Source of the DNA: Protonemura montana
Taxonomy: Eukaryota; Arthropoda; Insecta; Plecoptera; Nemouridae
DNA: 64,000 bases
NCBI GenBank assembly: GCA_947568835.1
Contig: OX387607.1
Span: 3,720,001-3,784,000 of the forward strand
Reading direction: 5' to 3'
The notes below the pieces were generated by a model that worked only from the letters and a program-made list of their open reading frames with translations, was not told where the DNA came from and ran no database searches. Every line of letters begins with the position of its first letter. Position 1 is the first letter of the stretch. Below are positions 19,348 to 30,605 of the stretch, piece after piece. The translations under genes and the position numbers were made by a program.

Positions 19348-20704
19348 ACACGTATTCCAGCTTTCGCGGGATGGGATCCTCTCAAAGGGGGAAGAGGCCG
19401 AGACGAGTAGTATGGACGAGTTCTTAGCAACTCCAGAATAGGATGTTAATTAAACGGCCACATGAACAGAACGGTCAGTCACTTTTTCTCGAATCCCGTG
19501 ATATCTCGAAAGATATACGGTTCTTGTTATGTTTCTTTTTTGAAAAGTTCATTTTTTAAAGATTGTTACCTGATTCGTTACAAAACGATTTTTTGTAAAC
19601 CTTTTTTTTAACATAGCAGAGAAAAATTTAATGAGGCACGTGCCTTTTTTTCTTAATACAATTGCTGAGATTGGCACTTCAATTCTGTGAGAAAATCATC
19701 ACAAGTAATCATTTGTACAATTTCTGTCCCTTTTTAGTAGTGTTTAAAAGTTTGGTCTGGCCCATTTCTCTTTTTTAAGAACTTATGTTCGATAAAAACT
19801 ATTTTCAGCTGTGTTTTTTAAATCCTATGCTCTTTTTCAACTGTTATAACAAAACAAAGACGGCCAGAAAAAATGAAATTAAAGAAGGTAATACTTTGAT
19901 CGCAATAATTCCACTCTCGAGTTACTTGTTGAGGTAGAAGTCAAGAAAATGTAACATCTCGAGTGCTTCTATCAATACATCTTTTTATATCTCGGCAGGG
20001 AAGACGAAATATTGCCAAAACACACACCGTAGAGGCCGACTTGACGTGGGTAGGTCGAGAGGAGCTTTCCGACGAGAGCAGACTCTGGCCCGGATTGGCG
20101 GGAGATCAAAGAGTTGATAGCAGATTTACTGAAGGAGTTGTGATTGGAAACATCAAGGAAGACTACGTCTTTGCTCCGTTTCTGTGGTCTGAATTTCATG
20201 CACACGAATTATACAAACCGCTGCACTCAACAAAGGTTGCATATATTTGAACAAAACAACAAAACATTACATTTCCCTTGTAGAAAATTAATGGAGTTTT
20301 ATGTTAAAAAAAAATAGCCATAAAGAAATTTTAAGCGAAACTATATTATTTTATGTGGGATGCTGTTGTTTAGAGCTTAAAACAGCGTAACAGTGTTAGT
20401 TTTGTTTCTAATTTCATTTTAAAGGAGCTGACTTTTGTTTGTAACTGCATTTCATGTTGGTAGATTGCGGTTGAATTTCCTTTGTTTCGTGAAAATGTAT
20501 TGTAAATTGTACTTGCAACAGAAAAACTATCGCACATAAGATTGCTTAGCGCACTACACAAATCTGCAAGTGGAAAAACTTCCCGCGAGCTACGCAATTA
20601 CGATACAAATTAAACGGTTTTCTCGGAAATAAAGGAACGGCACCGGGAATTCATTCACGAAGTTTGCTTTGTTCACATTGTTTCATTATAGCCACCGTTT
20701 ATGC

Positions 20705-20706
<2 letters not shown>

Positions 20707-20740
<34 letters not shown>
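20707..20740 (+). repeat. Poly(G) tract, 34 bases
   Basis: An uninterrupted run of 34 G after ATGCCC. Such runs can form G-quadruplexes and are prone to slippage and sequencing error, so the true length is uncertain. A second run of 17 G lies at 24576-24592. Confidence 0.95.
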
Positions 20741-20741
<1 letters not shown>

Positions 20742-21986
20742 GGTCGTGAAATTTCAATACGCGCGACATCCTGAGACGATGTCCTAAATTCCAGTCGAGC
20801 GCTTTAACATCCTTGACAAGATGTACTCGACAAATTGCCGTTCGTTTCTGCACTCCAATAGTTTTGAAAATATTTGCTAACTACATTTCCCTTCACGAGC
20901 TAGCAGCGTGGCTTCCTCGTTTGGGGGTCATTTTTGTTAGAGAACTAATATCTCTGCCATATGTTTTTTGTCAAATGAAAAAAATGCATTTTCCCAATAA
21001 AAACGATTTCTTTTTGAATTTCATCGCACTTTCATAGCGCTAGTGTTAAACTGTCTTCGCGGAAAATGGCCGCCAAATGAAATTTAACTACAACAACGGA
21101 ATTGCAGTCACCGTAGTTCAGAAAGTTACGAAATTTCACTACGTTTTTCTCGCAGATTACTCTCATTTGAGACTAGATTAGGCTCAATTCACCTTTATTA
21201 ATGCTGAACTCAACGATCTATATACATTCATCGATATTTTGAGTCGTAATTATAAAATAATAATAATAATAATGTATAATATATATAATATGCATATATT
21301 ATGTATATATTATATAATAATATCATAACTGTAAAGTTTTGTTTAAGCCAGCCTCAAGCACTTTGGCGCATGGCGCAACCTACATTTAACACGTATTGTC
21401 GGTTCGTTTTCTCTACAGAAAGATTAACACGAACGCTGGGCTCCTGATTATACCCCAATGGTTTTACCTTTAGTTTTACTAATAATTATTTACCAACATT
21501 TTGTCATTAGTACCAGCTAATTAATTATGTAATGGAAATTTCGTATGGCGTTTAGAATTTCACTAACAGTCATAGCAATAAATCGAATATTGCAAGAGTT
21601 TTTTTCAACACTTTCAAGTGTTAGTTCAAATGGGAGTATTTTAAGTGCTTGTTCCACTTCTTTGTTAGGAAAAACCCGATACAAGTTATAAGAATATTAA
21701 AAAGTTTCCCCGATATTTTCCAGGAATTTTACTCGATTTCTAAATTCCTAGACCCATGACCAACACTCGATCGACGACTCGCGTGCTCTCTCACCGTGAT
21801 CCCTCAGGACCGTCGCTGTTCCCAGCCATTGCAAACTTGGCGGCACTGCGTGGGGTTTTCAAAAAGGTTCTGGGAACTTCTAGTGCAGCTCACCGCGAGA
21901 TTCGAGTTCCCCGCCGAAAGCTATTAGCGCGGCGAAAATTTAATCCGGGCTGGAGATTGCGTTGGCGAGGTCGATCGATAGGCTCC

Positions 21987-21994
21987 TATATAAG
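21987..21994 (+). promoter_or_regulatory. Possible TATA box (TATATAAG)
   Basis: TATATAAG sits in a locally GC-richer block (GGCTCC before, CCGATG after). A TCATT initiator-like word lies at 22026, about 10 bases further than ideal. No downstream plus-strand gene is recognised, so this may be chance. Confidence 0.2.
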
Positions 21995-22000
21995 CCGATG

Positions 22001-22231
22001 TCACCTGGTGATGCCCACAACGGAGTCATTAGTGACACTTGCCTTCACCGCGTAATTAAAAGTCTCTCCAGAAATGCAGCCCCCTTTTGGCTTGAAATTG
22101 AAACAAGTCCGCCACCTGGATTGAGTGTCATGGAGAAAATCTAATTTGAATGTTTTAGAACAATACAAATTATAAAACAGCGAAGAGGAAAATACAATTA
22201 AGAGAAAGACGAGAAATTTGTTTGTCACCAT
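22001..22231 (-). CDS. Possible exon of a small membrane-anchored protein (uncertain)
   Basis: A 76-residue frame starting MVTNKFLVFLLIVFSSSLF, followed by CSKTFKLDF and a segment with KPKGGC. The start resembles a signal anchor of a type II membrane protein. The frame could also end in a splice donor (ACCAG/GTGACA at 22005/22004) rather than at its TGA. No partner exon or family is recognised, and a TATA-like site lies on the opposite strand at the same place. It may well be a chance frame. Confidence 0.2.
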   Translation of the reverse strand: MVTNKFLVFLLIVFSSSLFYNLYCSKTFKLDFLHDTQSRWRTCFNFKPKGGCISGETFNYAVKASVTNDSVVGITR

Positions 22232-23114
22232 TTCACGCTCGGCGCGGCGAGGACAAAATTTTCTTTTTGCTTTGTGACGATGTTTTTGGCGTTCATGCAA
22301 ACTGTATAATAACGAAGGAAAACTGCAACGTCGTCCACATCTTTGCACACTGTGTGTGTCAGCATATAGGTATGGACGGCGATGCAGAATCGTGCCCGCG
22401 ATGGTTATTGCTCACCAGCGCACGGTTCGATGCACAAATCCCAGTGCATGTGTTGTTTACACAGTGCACAATGAGGTTGTGCAAGTATGTGCATCGAGGA
22501 AAAGCATTATTAACGCTTTGTGTCAATGCACGCGTCTCTCTAAAGCACTTTGCGCGCTGTTTAAAGTGCATTCGATTATTGGAACCCAAATGAATGCACA
22601 CGATTCGACTCTTGACGCACCAGTGAACATCGAATGTAAAGCTGAAATTTGTTTGATGAATTGCATTTATGTCAAAAATACGCACTTGTTTGCATTCCAT
22701 TTGATTACTCTGCTGACATTGCTAAAAAAAAAAACAGCTACTGATTTAGTGATTCAATTATAGTGAAAATGTAAAGTTCTTTTTTGTCAGGATTACAATT
22801 TATTAGAATTAATTTGCCACCAAGTGCAGAACTTGTTAGTTTTCCCGACATCGTCTAATAGGTTGTAACGAAATCGTTTGGCAATTAGCTGACGTTTGCT
22901 GATTATTTAACTACACCCTAGGGGTAATTTAGTCGGGTAGTTGGTAATAGTTAATTGGGAAATGGAAGGTAGTTAAATTTTCGGGAAAGCATGTAACGTA
23001 GTACATACTCTCACTCTAATTATAAGACTGATTGATTTTGTTTTTGGGCTTTTGGTATATTTTTGTAAAGAATTTTTCAAATATATTTTCTTGAATTAAA
23101 ATGCGCTAAGGCAT

Positions 23115-23433
23115 TCCGGAGAAAGGTTTGAGGGATGTAAGTCAGTACAGCAATTTAATTTTCCTTGGTTATTGATGGATGGATTTGTGGTGGAATCCTG
23201 TTGTTCGCGTTGTACCGTCTTTTGAAAAGAACGTTAAACCGGTGGTCCCCGTAGTGCTCTTCGACAGAAGTAGGCTACTTGCTGGTACCGTACTTCCCCT
23301 CCTCCCTTCTTGGCTAGGCTAGATATATCATCATCCTTGTCATTACCCACTCATTTATTGATGCTGTTAGACCAGTGTCACATGGCCCGTTATCAAAACA
23401 GTGCGTAGTTAAACACAACAAATCAATCAATCA
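23115..23433 (+). repeat. 5S-derived SINE, copy 3 (5'-truncated)
   Basis: Begins inside the end of the 5S-like head (GGAGAAAGGTTTGAGGGATG matches GGGAGAGAGGTTGGAGGGGTG at 27261), then continues through the central block with ACGTTAAACCGGTGGTCCCC, GTGCTCTTCGACAG and CTTCCCCTCCTCCCTTCT, and ends in an (AATC)n tail. About 435-bp elements of this family start with a full 5S head; this one has lost most of it. Confidence 0.85.
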
Positions 23434-25667
23434 TATGTTTTGCGAGAATGTCACATTGTGCTATTAAACCCCATTGGGCATTGATTTAAAACCGCCCAAA
23501 TAATGTTTGTATTGTAATCTACAGATTCTTTCCAGTTTAGTGCGTTATTATGTAGAGGAAAAACATTTTCGCGAAAAAAAAAGAAAATTAAAACTCACCA
23601 TTACTTCTTTTATGAGACGTGGTCACCCTATGCCCACTTGAAAACCGTTCGGGAATCCTAACAGATAACGAATGACCCAATTCCCTTCTTAAGACAGTCC
23701 AAGACATTTCAATATCTCATCACATCATATAAAACCACGAAGCACTGTGACACAATCTTTTATTGCAAATTGTCTGCAACCCAAACCTCCTTCGAGCCAA
23801 AGCACAATGCCCTCTACATTGCACCGTCTTGTCCCATCCCAGCGTAACAATGAGTTTCCATCAACTTGCGACAACGGATACCGACGCCTGCACATAACGC
23901 GCACATGTGGAACAATGCACAGCCGTCGGAGGCGTCGCGACGCCGACACCGACGTCTCAAATATGTCCCATATGTCATATGAACCCTACACTTCCTACAC
24001 ATAGAACTAGCTGCTTTACATGGGACATGAATGGATCGTCTGGTAACGACTTCTAAGGAAAAACTCGAATTCTTTGGAGTGACTTTTTTCACTCGTGGTA
24101 GCAGGAAATCAGGTGGTTGTGCTACGATGAGGAATTCTGTGGATTTGCCGGATGTTTATTACTTTTTTTTACGCTGCGCATTCAGACATGATTTGCTTCT
24201 TTTCCTGATTCCGTTTTGGGATAACGATCAATTAAATTATTATGCCTTCGCCATCTCTTCCATGGTCTTGTTAAAGGATGTTTGTACCTTTGAGGCAGCT
24301 CACCGTTGTAGATGTGAATCTTTCTCATGGAATAATTGTTAAATGAAGCAACATGGTAACTTAAAGCTGACATTTTAAATAGGGCTTCTCGAAAGCAATT
24401 TGAGCTGCGTTTTAAGATGAGCGCAGTGCTATTTTGAAATTATATAATGTGAAGCCGATACACTATATAGATCAAAGCAAAATAGCCAATATACAGAACA
24501 ATAATTCGGAAATTTGTGAATAAAAAGAAAAGGAAAACCCATTCGGGCTCAAAAATTTGTGCTCAAAAAGTGTGTGGGGGGGGGGGGGGGGGCAACTTGA
24601 TGGACCCGAAAAAAAGCGAAAAAAAGCAAAAAAAACACATTCATGTGATTTTTTATTCTGGTAAGTGATATTGAAGATTTCGCTCCACTCGCTACGCTCA
24701 CCTATAACACTTAAAAAAATCTAGTTTAACACAATTTTAGATAAAAAAAAGATTGTCTGAACGTGCGAACATAAATATACCGAGGATATCTGGGTAAAGA
24801 TCCGGACTTTGTGAGAGCCTCTCTTCTTCAGCATCTCTTTGGTCTGTCAGGCTCACACAATCTTGGAAGATATAGATGCAACGGCTAGACTTTGTTTTTG
24901 ATATTTCGACGTATAAGATCGGTGTATCTGTAAAGTAAGCAAACCCTCTGAAAGGCGTTTCATTTGCTTTGAACGGGTTTTTAATTATTCCTGCAGCAAT
25001 CGAGACGGAACTGACAGGGAATTTGCCCCTTATGAGAACATTTCAAAAACTGCACGGAAGTCAAAACGAACACCCTTCCGCATCGGTATCAACTGTTTTA
25101 TTTACACAACAAGTACGTATACAATTTAATACAAATTATTTTTTGATGTTTGCACCCTGAGCGTGAATACGTGCGAAATTGTTCAAGCAGGGGATTTAGT
25201 CTATTTGCGCTGTTTCTTAAACCCAATTACGTTGCCAGGCACAAAACAAAACCTAACAAAAACAGGCGAAACTCTAACGAAATAGGGTCTTCTGAGCCAA
25301 ATTCTGCTATAAAATATGCAAGACCTTAAAACCCACGCTAGAAACATGGAAAGATATAAGTCTTTAAGACATCGCCTCTTGAACGCACTATACCTATGTT
25401 AGTTATTCATAATAGGCAAATTACTTGGAGCTGTCTCGCGTTGAGTACATAACCTGCACAAAGGACGCCGACGTCCAACACTGTGACGGCGCCTAGGTGT
25501 GCAAACAAGGGATGAGGTCCCTTTCATCCGTCAGGAGCCCGAGCATAACGCGGTGGTCCGTGAAACTTTTGTGTCGGCGTCAGCACCACGGCGAGGTACG
25601 AGGCAAATGTGTCGCCTAGTTCACTGGATTTTCTGCAGTTTTCTTGTGTTTGGAACGTTGGTGAGTT
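23434..25667. other. Gene-free stretch between two SINE copies
   Basis: AT-rich DNA with a 17-base poly(G) run at 24576-24592 followed by an A-rich purine tract. No exon or other repeat is recognised. Confidence 0.4.
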
Positions 25668-26084
25668 GATTATTGTGTTTAACGACGCACTGTTTTGAAA
25701 ACGGACCATATGTGGCACTGGTCTTATGGCGTCGATGAATGAGTGGATGATGATGAACGTAACTTAGCCTAGAAGGGAGGAGGGGAAACCCGGTGCGGGC
25801 ACGTAGCCTACTACTGTCGAAGAGCACCAAGGGGACCACCGGCGTCCCTTCCGAAGGACGGTACAACTCGAACAGCAGGATTCTTCCTCAAATAAATGCC
25901 ATCGAGAGGTTGATAAGCTAGGCCAATGAAGTTGCTGTACTAACTTTTATCCCTTTAGCCTCTCTCCCGAACAGAACTGGTCATGTGTATGATGGTCAGC
26001 CATCCAATACCTGACTCGGCGCAGTGTTGCTAACTTCGGTGATCTCACGAGAACCGGTGTTTTCATAACGCCAACCGTTCGGTC
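25668..26084 (-). repeat. 5S-derived SINE, copy 4 (full length, with target-site duplication)
   Basis: A complete minus-strand copy: 5S-like head at the right end (CGGTGATCTCACGAGAACCG, then GGTCAGCCATCCAATACC), central ACCACCGG block, and the GTTTAACGACGCACTGTTTT 3' end at the left. The 9-bp direct repeat TGGTGAGTT flanks it at 25659-25667 and 26085-26093. This marks insertion by target-primed reverse transcription. Confidence 0.85.
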
Positions 26085-27142
26085 TGGTGAGTTTCTTCCG
26101 TTGTCAGCGACAGTTAACGTATTAGGTCCGCAAGGAAATTAAAGCGTGTGACATGTTTGATATATGAGTTTTGGGGTGCGGATTTCAATGTGGTTGGGAC
26201 CCGTGGTTTGTTTTAGGAAGTGGAGAAAGTAGCAAGGTAAGCGAGAGTTCACCTCGGTCTAAGGGTTGAATTTACCTGAACCTGTATCAACCCGGAATTC
26301 TCTGTTAATACTCCTTGCGTGATGAACTTCATCGCTAATTAATGTTCCTAATTGCGATGAGGTGGATCGTAATTTATGCGCCGGAGCGGAACGGTTTAGC
26401 TGAGAGTGATACACCGAGCCGTGTGGTGGGGTTGAAAAATTCTACAACCAACTTTTTTTTGTCTGGCAAAGCGGTAATTTTTAATTAGAATTGTTTTTCA
26501 GGAGATTTGCTAAATTTATGCGGTAATTTTTTTATGTTATCAAACAACAACAACAACAACAAAAAAAACACTCACGCACAAAAGTAAACTTTGACTGTGA
26601 ATAATTGCTTAATAAAAAAAAATATATAATTATTCACCCCTTTGTAATTGAGTTCAGGATCGCACTGTATGGTTTCAACTAAAATTTCCAATTCTGAAAT
26701 AACTTTGAAAACATGCTGTAACCAGCAACTAGTTTGAACCGGAACCCACATGAACACATTTCCGGATGCTATTATAGTGCCACACCGTTTTCAAATAAAG
26801 AAAATAATTGAAACAGGCTTTAAAACTAAATATTTTGGTTTCGATTAACGACATGCCATCCAGAAATTTAGTTGCTTCAAAGGGCTTCGGTGATAAATCA
26901 GTTTCATTCGCCTCATATTTAACTTAGCTAGTGATTATTGTGCAAATACTTTTTTAGCTTACTGAAAGTTTTGAACAATTAAACACCAGGACTTGTGATT
27001 TTTCGATTGAAATCATATTTTGTGTATTTTTTGTAAAGCCATTTCGTGAAAAAAGCTTAAGAATACTATACTTTGGTAAAAGGTTGCGCTGAAATCAAGC
27101 ATTTTAATTTAATTTATATCAGTCCAAACTTGTGTAAAAATG
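26085..27142. other. Gene-free stretch
   Basis: AT-rich DNA with a short (CAA)n microsatellite at about 26545-26562. No coding exon is seen. Confidence 0.4.
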
Positions 27143-27576
27143 GACCAGAAGGTTTGGCGTGTTGGAAACACCAGTTCTCGTGAGATCACCGAAGTTAAGC
27201 AACACTACGCTGAGTCGGGTATTGAATGGGTGACCATCATACACATGACCAGTTCTGTTCGGGAGAGAGGTTGGAGGGGTGAAAGTTAGTACAGCAACTT
27301 CATTCGCCTTGCTTATCAACCTCTCGACAGCATGGATTTGTGGAGGAATCCTACTGTTTGAGTTGTACCGTCCTTCGGAAGGGACGTTAAGCCGGTGGTC
27401 CCCTTAGTGCTCTTCGACAGGAGTAGGCTACGTGCCGGCACCTGGTTTCCCCTCCTCCCTTCTAGACTAGGTTAAGCTCATCATCATCCACTCATTCACC
27501 GACGCCATTAGACCAGTGCCGCATGGCCAGATGTCAAAATAGTGCGTCGTTAAACACCACAAATAAATAAATAAAC
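27143..27576 (+). repeat. 5S-derived SINE, copy 5 (reference copy, perfect 12-bp TSD)
   Basis: 434 bp between perfect direct repeats TGTGTAAAAATG at 27131-27142 and 27577-27588. The first ~120 bp follow 5S rRNA closely: GAGATCACCGAAGTTAAGCA, then CTGAGTCGGGTATTGAATGG, then GTGACC. The body carries GGACGTTAAGCCGGTGGTCC, GTGCTCTTCGACAGGAGTAG and GGTTTCCCCTCCTCCCTTCT. It ends GTGCGTCGTTAAACACC with an (AAAT)n tail. This is the plan of SINE3-type elements, transcribed by RNA polymerase III and moved by a partner LINE. The clean TSD shows a fairly recent insertion. Confidence 0.92.
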
Positions 27577-27691
27577 TGTGTAAAAATGACGTAACAAAAT
27601 TTTCATCACGTCAGTACCTTTTTTACAATTTTTTCGGACCACCTACAGCGAAATCTGGCAAAGTTTGCTAGCTCAGATGCTGGAAAATTAG

Positions 27692-27901
27692 ATGAAAGTA
27701 GTTTCCGTGAGCTCCTTTTTACTCCCGCGAAAGATGAAACGTCCGCTGGCAATCGCATTACTCTACCTGATTACTTTTGTAGCTGCTCTAAACTGCAAGT
27801 CTTTAGACCACAAGCAACCGCGAGATAATACACTTGAAACTTTGTCAGAGAGGCAATTATACACAACTTGCTTAGGATGGAAAAAGTTTCAGAGTTTTTA
27901 G
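27692..27901 (+). CDS. Possible short secreted peptide (weak)
   Basis: An open frame with two in-frame ATGs, at 27692 and 27734. From the second, 55 residues begin MKRPLAIALLYLITFVAALN, which looks like a signal peptide (charged start, hydrophobic core, small residues before the likely cut), followed by a polar tail with two Cys. No neuropeptide motif or dibasic-Gly site is present. It lies about 100-150 bp after a SINE. It may be chance, or the first exon of an unseen gene. Confidence 0.2.
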   Translation: MKVVSVSSFLLPRKMKRPLAIALLYLITFVAALNCKSLDHKQPRDNTLETLSERQLYTTCLGWKKFQSF

Positions 27902-29650
27902 CGCGCTTTAATTTAATTTTAATTTCAACTGGTAATCACCCGGTGTTACGCACCTAAACAGGGTCGCCGGCTGCGCTGGATTTTTTTTTAAATATTGCCC
28001 GTTTTATTCTGTGAAAACTATTCTTTCTATTTGAAATTTGGCGCCTTTGCTGCTGTGGGTCACTGCATCGTGGAAATTTTTTGAATTTCATGGCGGTCAA
28101 GATAATTTTTTCGAAAACAAATGACAGTAGCTGTCAAAATATTGCGGTCAAAAATTCTAATAATCTATCTTTGAGAGATAAAATAATTAAGTACGGGTTG
28201 AATCTCCACTAAATATTATTTACAACTGATTAAACACGCTCTTAGAGACTTTGAATTTACAAAAAGTAAACTTCCATCAATGAACCATTAGATAAGCTAG
28301 AGACGCCTGTTCGGCGTATAAGTATTTAATTGAGAAGTCTTTTGTTGTAATAATAGTTGACATTTATATTTGCGGTGTCGGTTTATTGGGAAGTGGGGAA
28401 TGAAAGTTGTTAATGAACGGTAGTTGTTAGATGGGTCGCATGCCCTTGATGGAACAATAATGTGTGTGAAATGTAATTGATAGAATCCTAGATTCTGTTT
28501 GCCTAGTGGCCAATAGTGATTTGTATTTGGAAGCGATTGTGCAGTGTGGAAGTTCCGTTGAATGGTGTCAAACGGATAGAAGGGCATACATTTACCTCAT
28601 TTGAATGCCTTGTTATGTAAATGCCTTGAGGGACTCTGCATGATTGTCTGTTGAACTCTATTTAATGAACCAAGAGATTTTAAATTGCGCCCACCAAAAA
28701 CAATCTGTTTCGCGCCCCACGGCTGCGGCTGGCAAAGTGTTGCTCCTGTTTGTGTCTGTTTCCTCCAAAAAACTTTGTTTAATTTACGTTGTGTGGAGTC
28801 ATGAATAATTACAGAGCGATAATTCCTATTTAAATTCATGAAAAAAAATATGAACTTTTCTCGATATAGTATCGAGTGCGGTGTCTATGCAAAACCTATG
28901 CACGATTCTAAATGGCAAACAGAAACAATTTCATTTTGTTGGTACATCTGACCTACTTTTGAATTTCAACGAACACTTTGGAAAATTCCACTTCTGAAAG
29001 ATACACGTTGCACATTGTAAGAAGGAACTAATACATATTTGTGTTGATAAATACTGGATATCACTGAGCCTTGTTCTCAGACGTTGTTTTTTGAAAAATT
29101 CCATTTGATAAAATTGTAGAATACAATTGTAGAAAACAGTCGAATCTACTGAATTCTCAAGTTCAAGAATCTTTATCCTGATCAACATCAGATGAGAAAA
29201 TCAACTTCTCATGAATAGTGTTATTACATTAATTTACACTCAATTTACACTCAATTACACAGATTTGTATGTGCCTATCGCACTGCATCTACGTGAATTG
29301 GAGCTTGATATCGTTGCTCGTTGTGCATGTGATTTAGCATTCAAGTTCAGAAATGCAATTCACAATAGTTTGTAGTTTCCTTGTTGCACAAAGCTGACGA
29401 CGCTGACGGCAACTGCAACAATATTACGATATATATTACCATTGCACTGGTAAATCGAAAATCCAAATAAAAAATTTCAAACGCCGAATATGTCATGTCA
29501 TGCACTCAGTCCTACACAAGTACTATTCTCTATGTGGAAATCATCATTTAAATAACTACCGTCGTCTTCTGGTGGTCTGTGCATGTTACTGTCACAGCTG
29601 TCAGTTCCAAGGTCAAATAACAAGGATTCGAGGGTCAAGGTTATTTCACT
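27902..29650. other. Gene-free stretch
   Basis: AT-rich DNA. Short frames on the minus strand at 28297-29188 show no family likeness and no consistent splice signals. Confidence 0.4.
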
Positions 29651-29749
29651 AGGTTCATCATCATCCTCATTCATCATCCACTCATTAGACCAGTGCCACA
29701 TGGCCAGATGTCAAAGCAATGCGTCGTTAAACCCCAATAATCATCATCA
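29651..29749 (+). repeat. 5S-derived SINE, copy 6 (3' end only)
   Basis: Contains AGGTTCATCATCATCC, CCACTCATTAGACCAGTGCC, GGCCAGATGTCAAAGCAATG and CGTCGTTAAACCCC, i.e. the last ~100 bp of the family, with an ATC-rich tail. It ends exactly at the stop codon of the gustatory-receptor remnant on the other strand. Confidence 0.8.
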
Positions 29750-30605
29750 AGCCTTGCTGAAACGATTCTCTTTCCTCAACGCGGGTTGCAGGACAAAGAA
29801 CACGAACACGTCGTTGACGATGTTGATGAATGTAGAAATGAAGTTAAGAAACAGTGGCACCCCATTTATGCCGTTGAGTTTGACGGAGAGCTGGTAAATC
29901 AGAAAGTGCGTATCCTTCGCCGTCTTGATCCTCGCAACAACGGCGTCGCCTTGGCGTCGCCTTGGCGTCGCGACGCGCTGGATATAGACCATAGGAGATC
30001 ATTTGATTCGATTCAACGCCGCCGGCTGTCGGGTTTTGAATTTCCAATGACATTCGATGCGATTGAACGTGACAGAGAAGCAATTCACCGTTCACCACGA
30101 AATTGATGAATTGCATGTGGGGTGAAAAACAGGAAGATGTAGACGAGGTTATACCGCGCCGGCCCGGAGCGCCACGTTATTTCGCTGTGACGTGTACGAA
30201 ACTCGCAAGATAAGACACGAAAGCAGTGGTAAAAGTTACTGTCAATTTGACCAAGATGTCTTGCTATCTTGTAAAAGGTTTGCCGGTGACAAGTCCGGAG
30301 TCAACTTGCTCGTGTTAACGCAGGATGTCTCTGGACCAGAAGCGTTGACACAGCAGAACGCAGGAGTGTGCGATGCATTTACAGTAGAAGAGGATGTCGT
30401 TGACGGTGTAGATTAAATTGATCCCCTGTTTCGAGGCCCGAAATATTATCGATATTTTGACAGTGAAACTGGTGAAAAGCAAAACGACGAGTATGAGGTG
30501 GATGAACAGAGAGTATCGAAGGTGGGGCAGGTTGGTAAAACATTGCGGTATATGAGATTCCCACGTAAGTCGCACGCGAAATTGAATGGAGCCTGCCTCA
30601 AGCAT
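29747..30605 (-). pseudogene. Gustatory-receptor-like gene (7tm_7 family), frame-broken and 3'-truncated
   Basis: Three hydrophobic segments in order on the minus strand lie in shifted frames. First (30605-30318): RYSLFIHLILVVLLF ... KISIIFRASKQGINLIY ... CQRFW, ending at an in-frame TAA. Second: RYNLVYIFLF followed, one base out of frame at a T5 run (30125-30129), by MQFINFVVNGELLLC. Third: TAKDTHFLIYQLSVKLNGIN followed by VPLFLNFISTFINIVNDVF. The pattern of many TM segments with an H-x-LIYQL-x-x-LN-x-INGV loop is that of insect-type chemoreceptors. Frames two and three are separated by an 11-bp repeat in almost three copies (29942-29972); two extra copies account exactly for the shift. The C-terminal TM7 with the family's TYhhhhhQF motif is missing, and a SINE tail begins there. 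The gap after the TAA could be an intron, so the family call is moderate. Confidence 0.45.

Larger units (their letters stand above)
19348..23114. other. Gene-poor stretch with poly(G) and AT microsatellite
   Basis: Contains the poly(G) tract at 20707-20740 and an AT/AAT microsatellite at about 21255-21330. The open frame at 19963-20250 (plus) has a GC-richer core and a possible acceptor (CTCGGCAG at 19999), but no recognisable family and no matching donor. A TATA-like site and a possible membrane-protein exon at 22.0-22.2 kb are listed separately. Confidence 0.35.

Noticed and set aside
19963-20250. 95-residue plus-strand frame with a GC-richer core
   Set aside because: It has a possible acceptor but no matching donor, no known family and no neighbouring exon in phase.
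27143-27265. Genuine 5S rRNA gene
   Set aside because: The 5S-like part is diverged, continues without a Pol III T-run terminator into a SINE body, and the whole 434 bp is flanked by a target-site duplication.
27119-27319. Minus-strand open frame near 27.2 kb
   Set aside because: It lies within the 5S-derived SINE and similar frames occur in the other copies.
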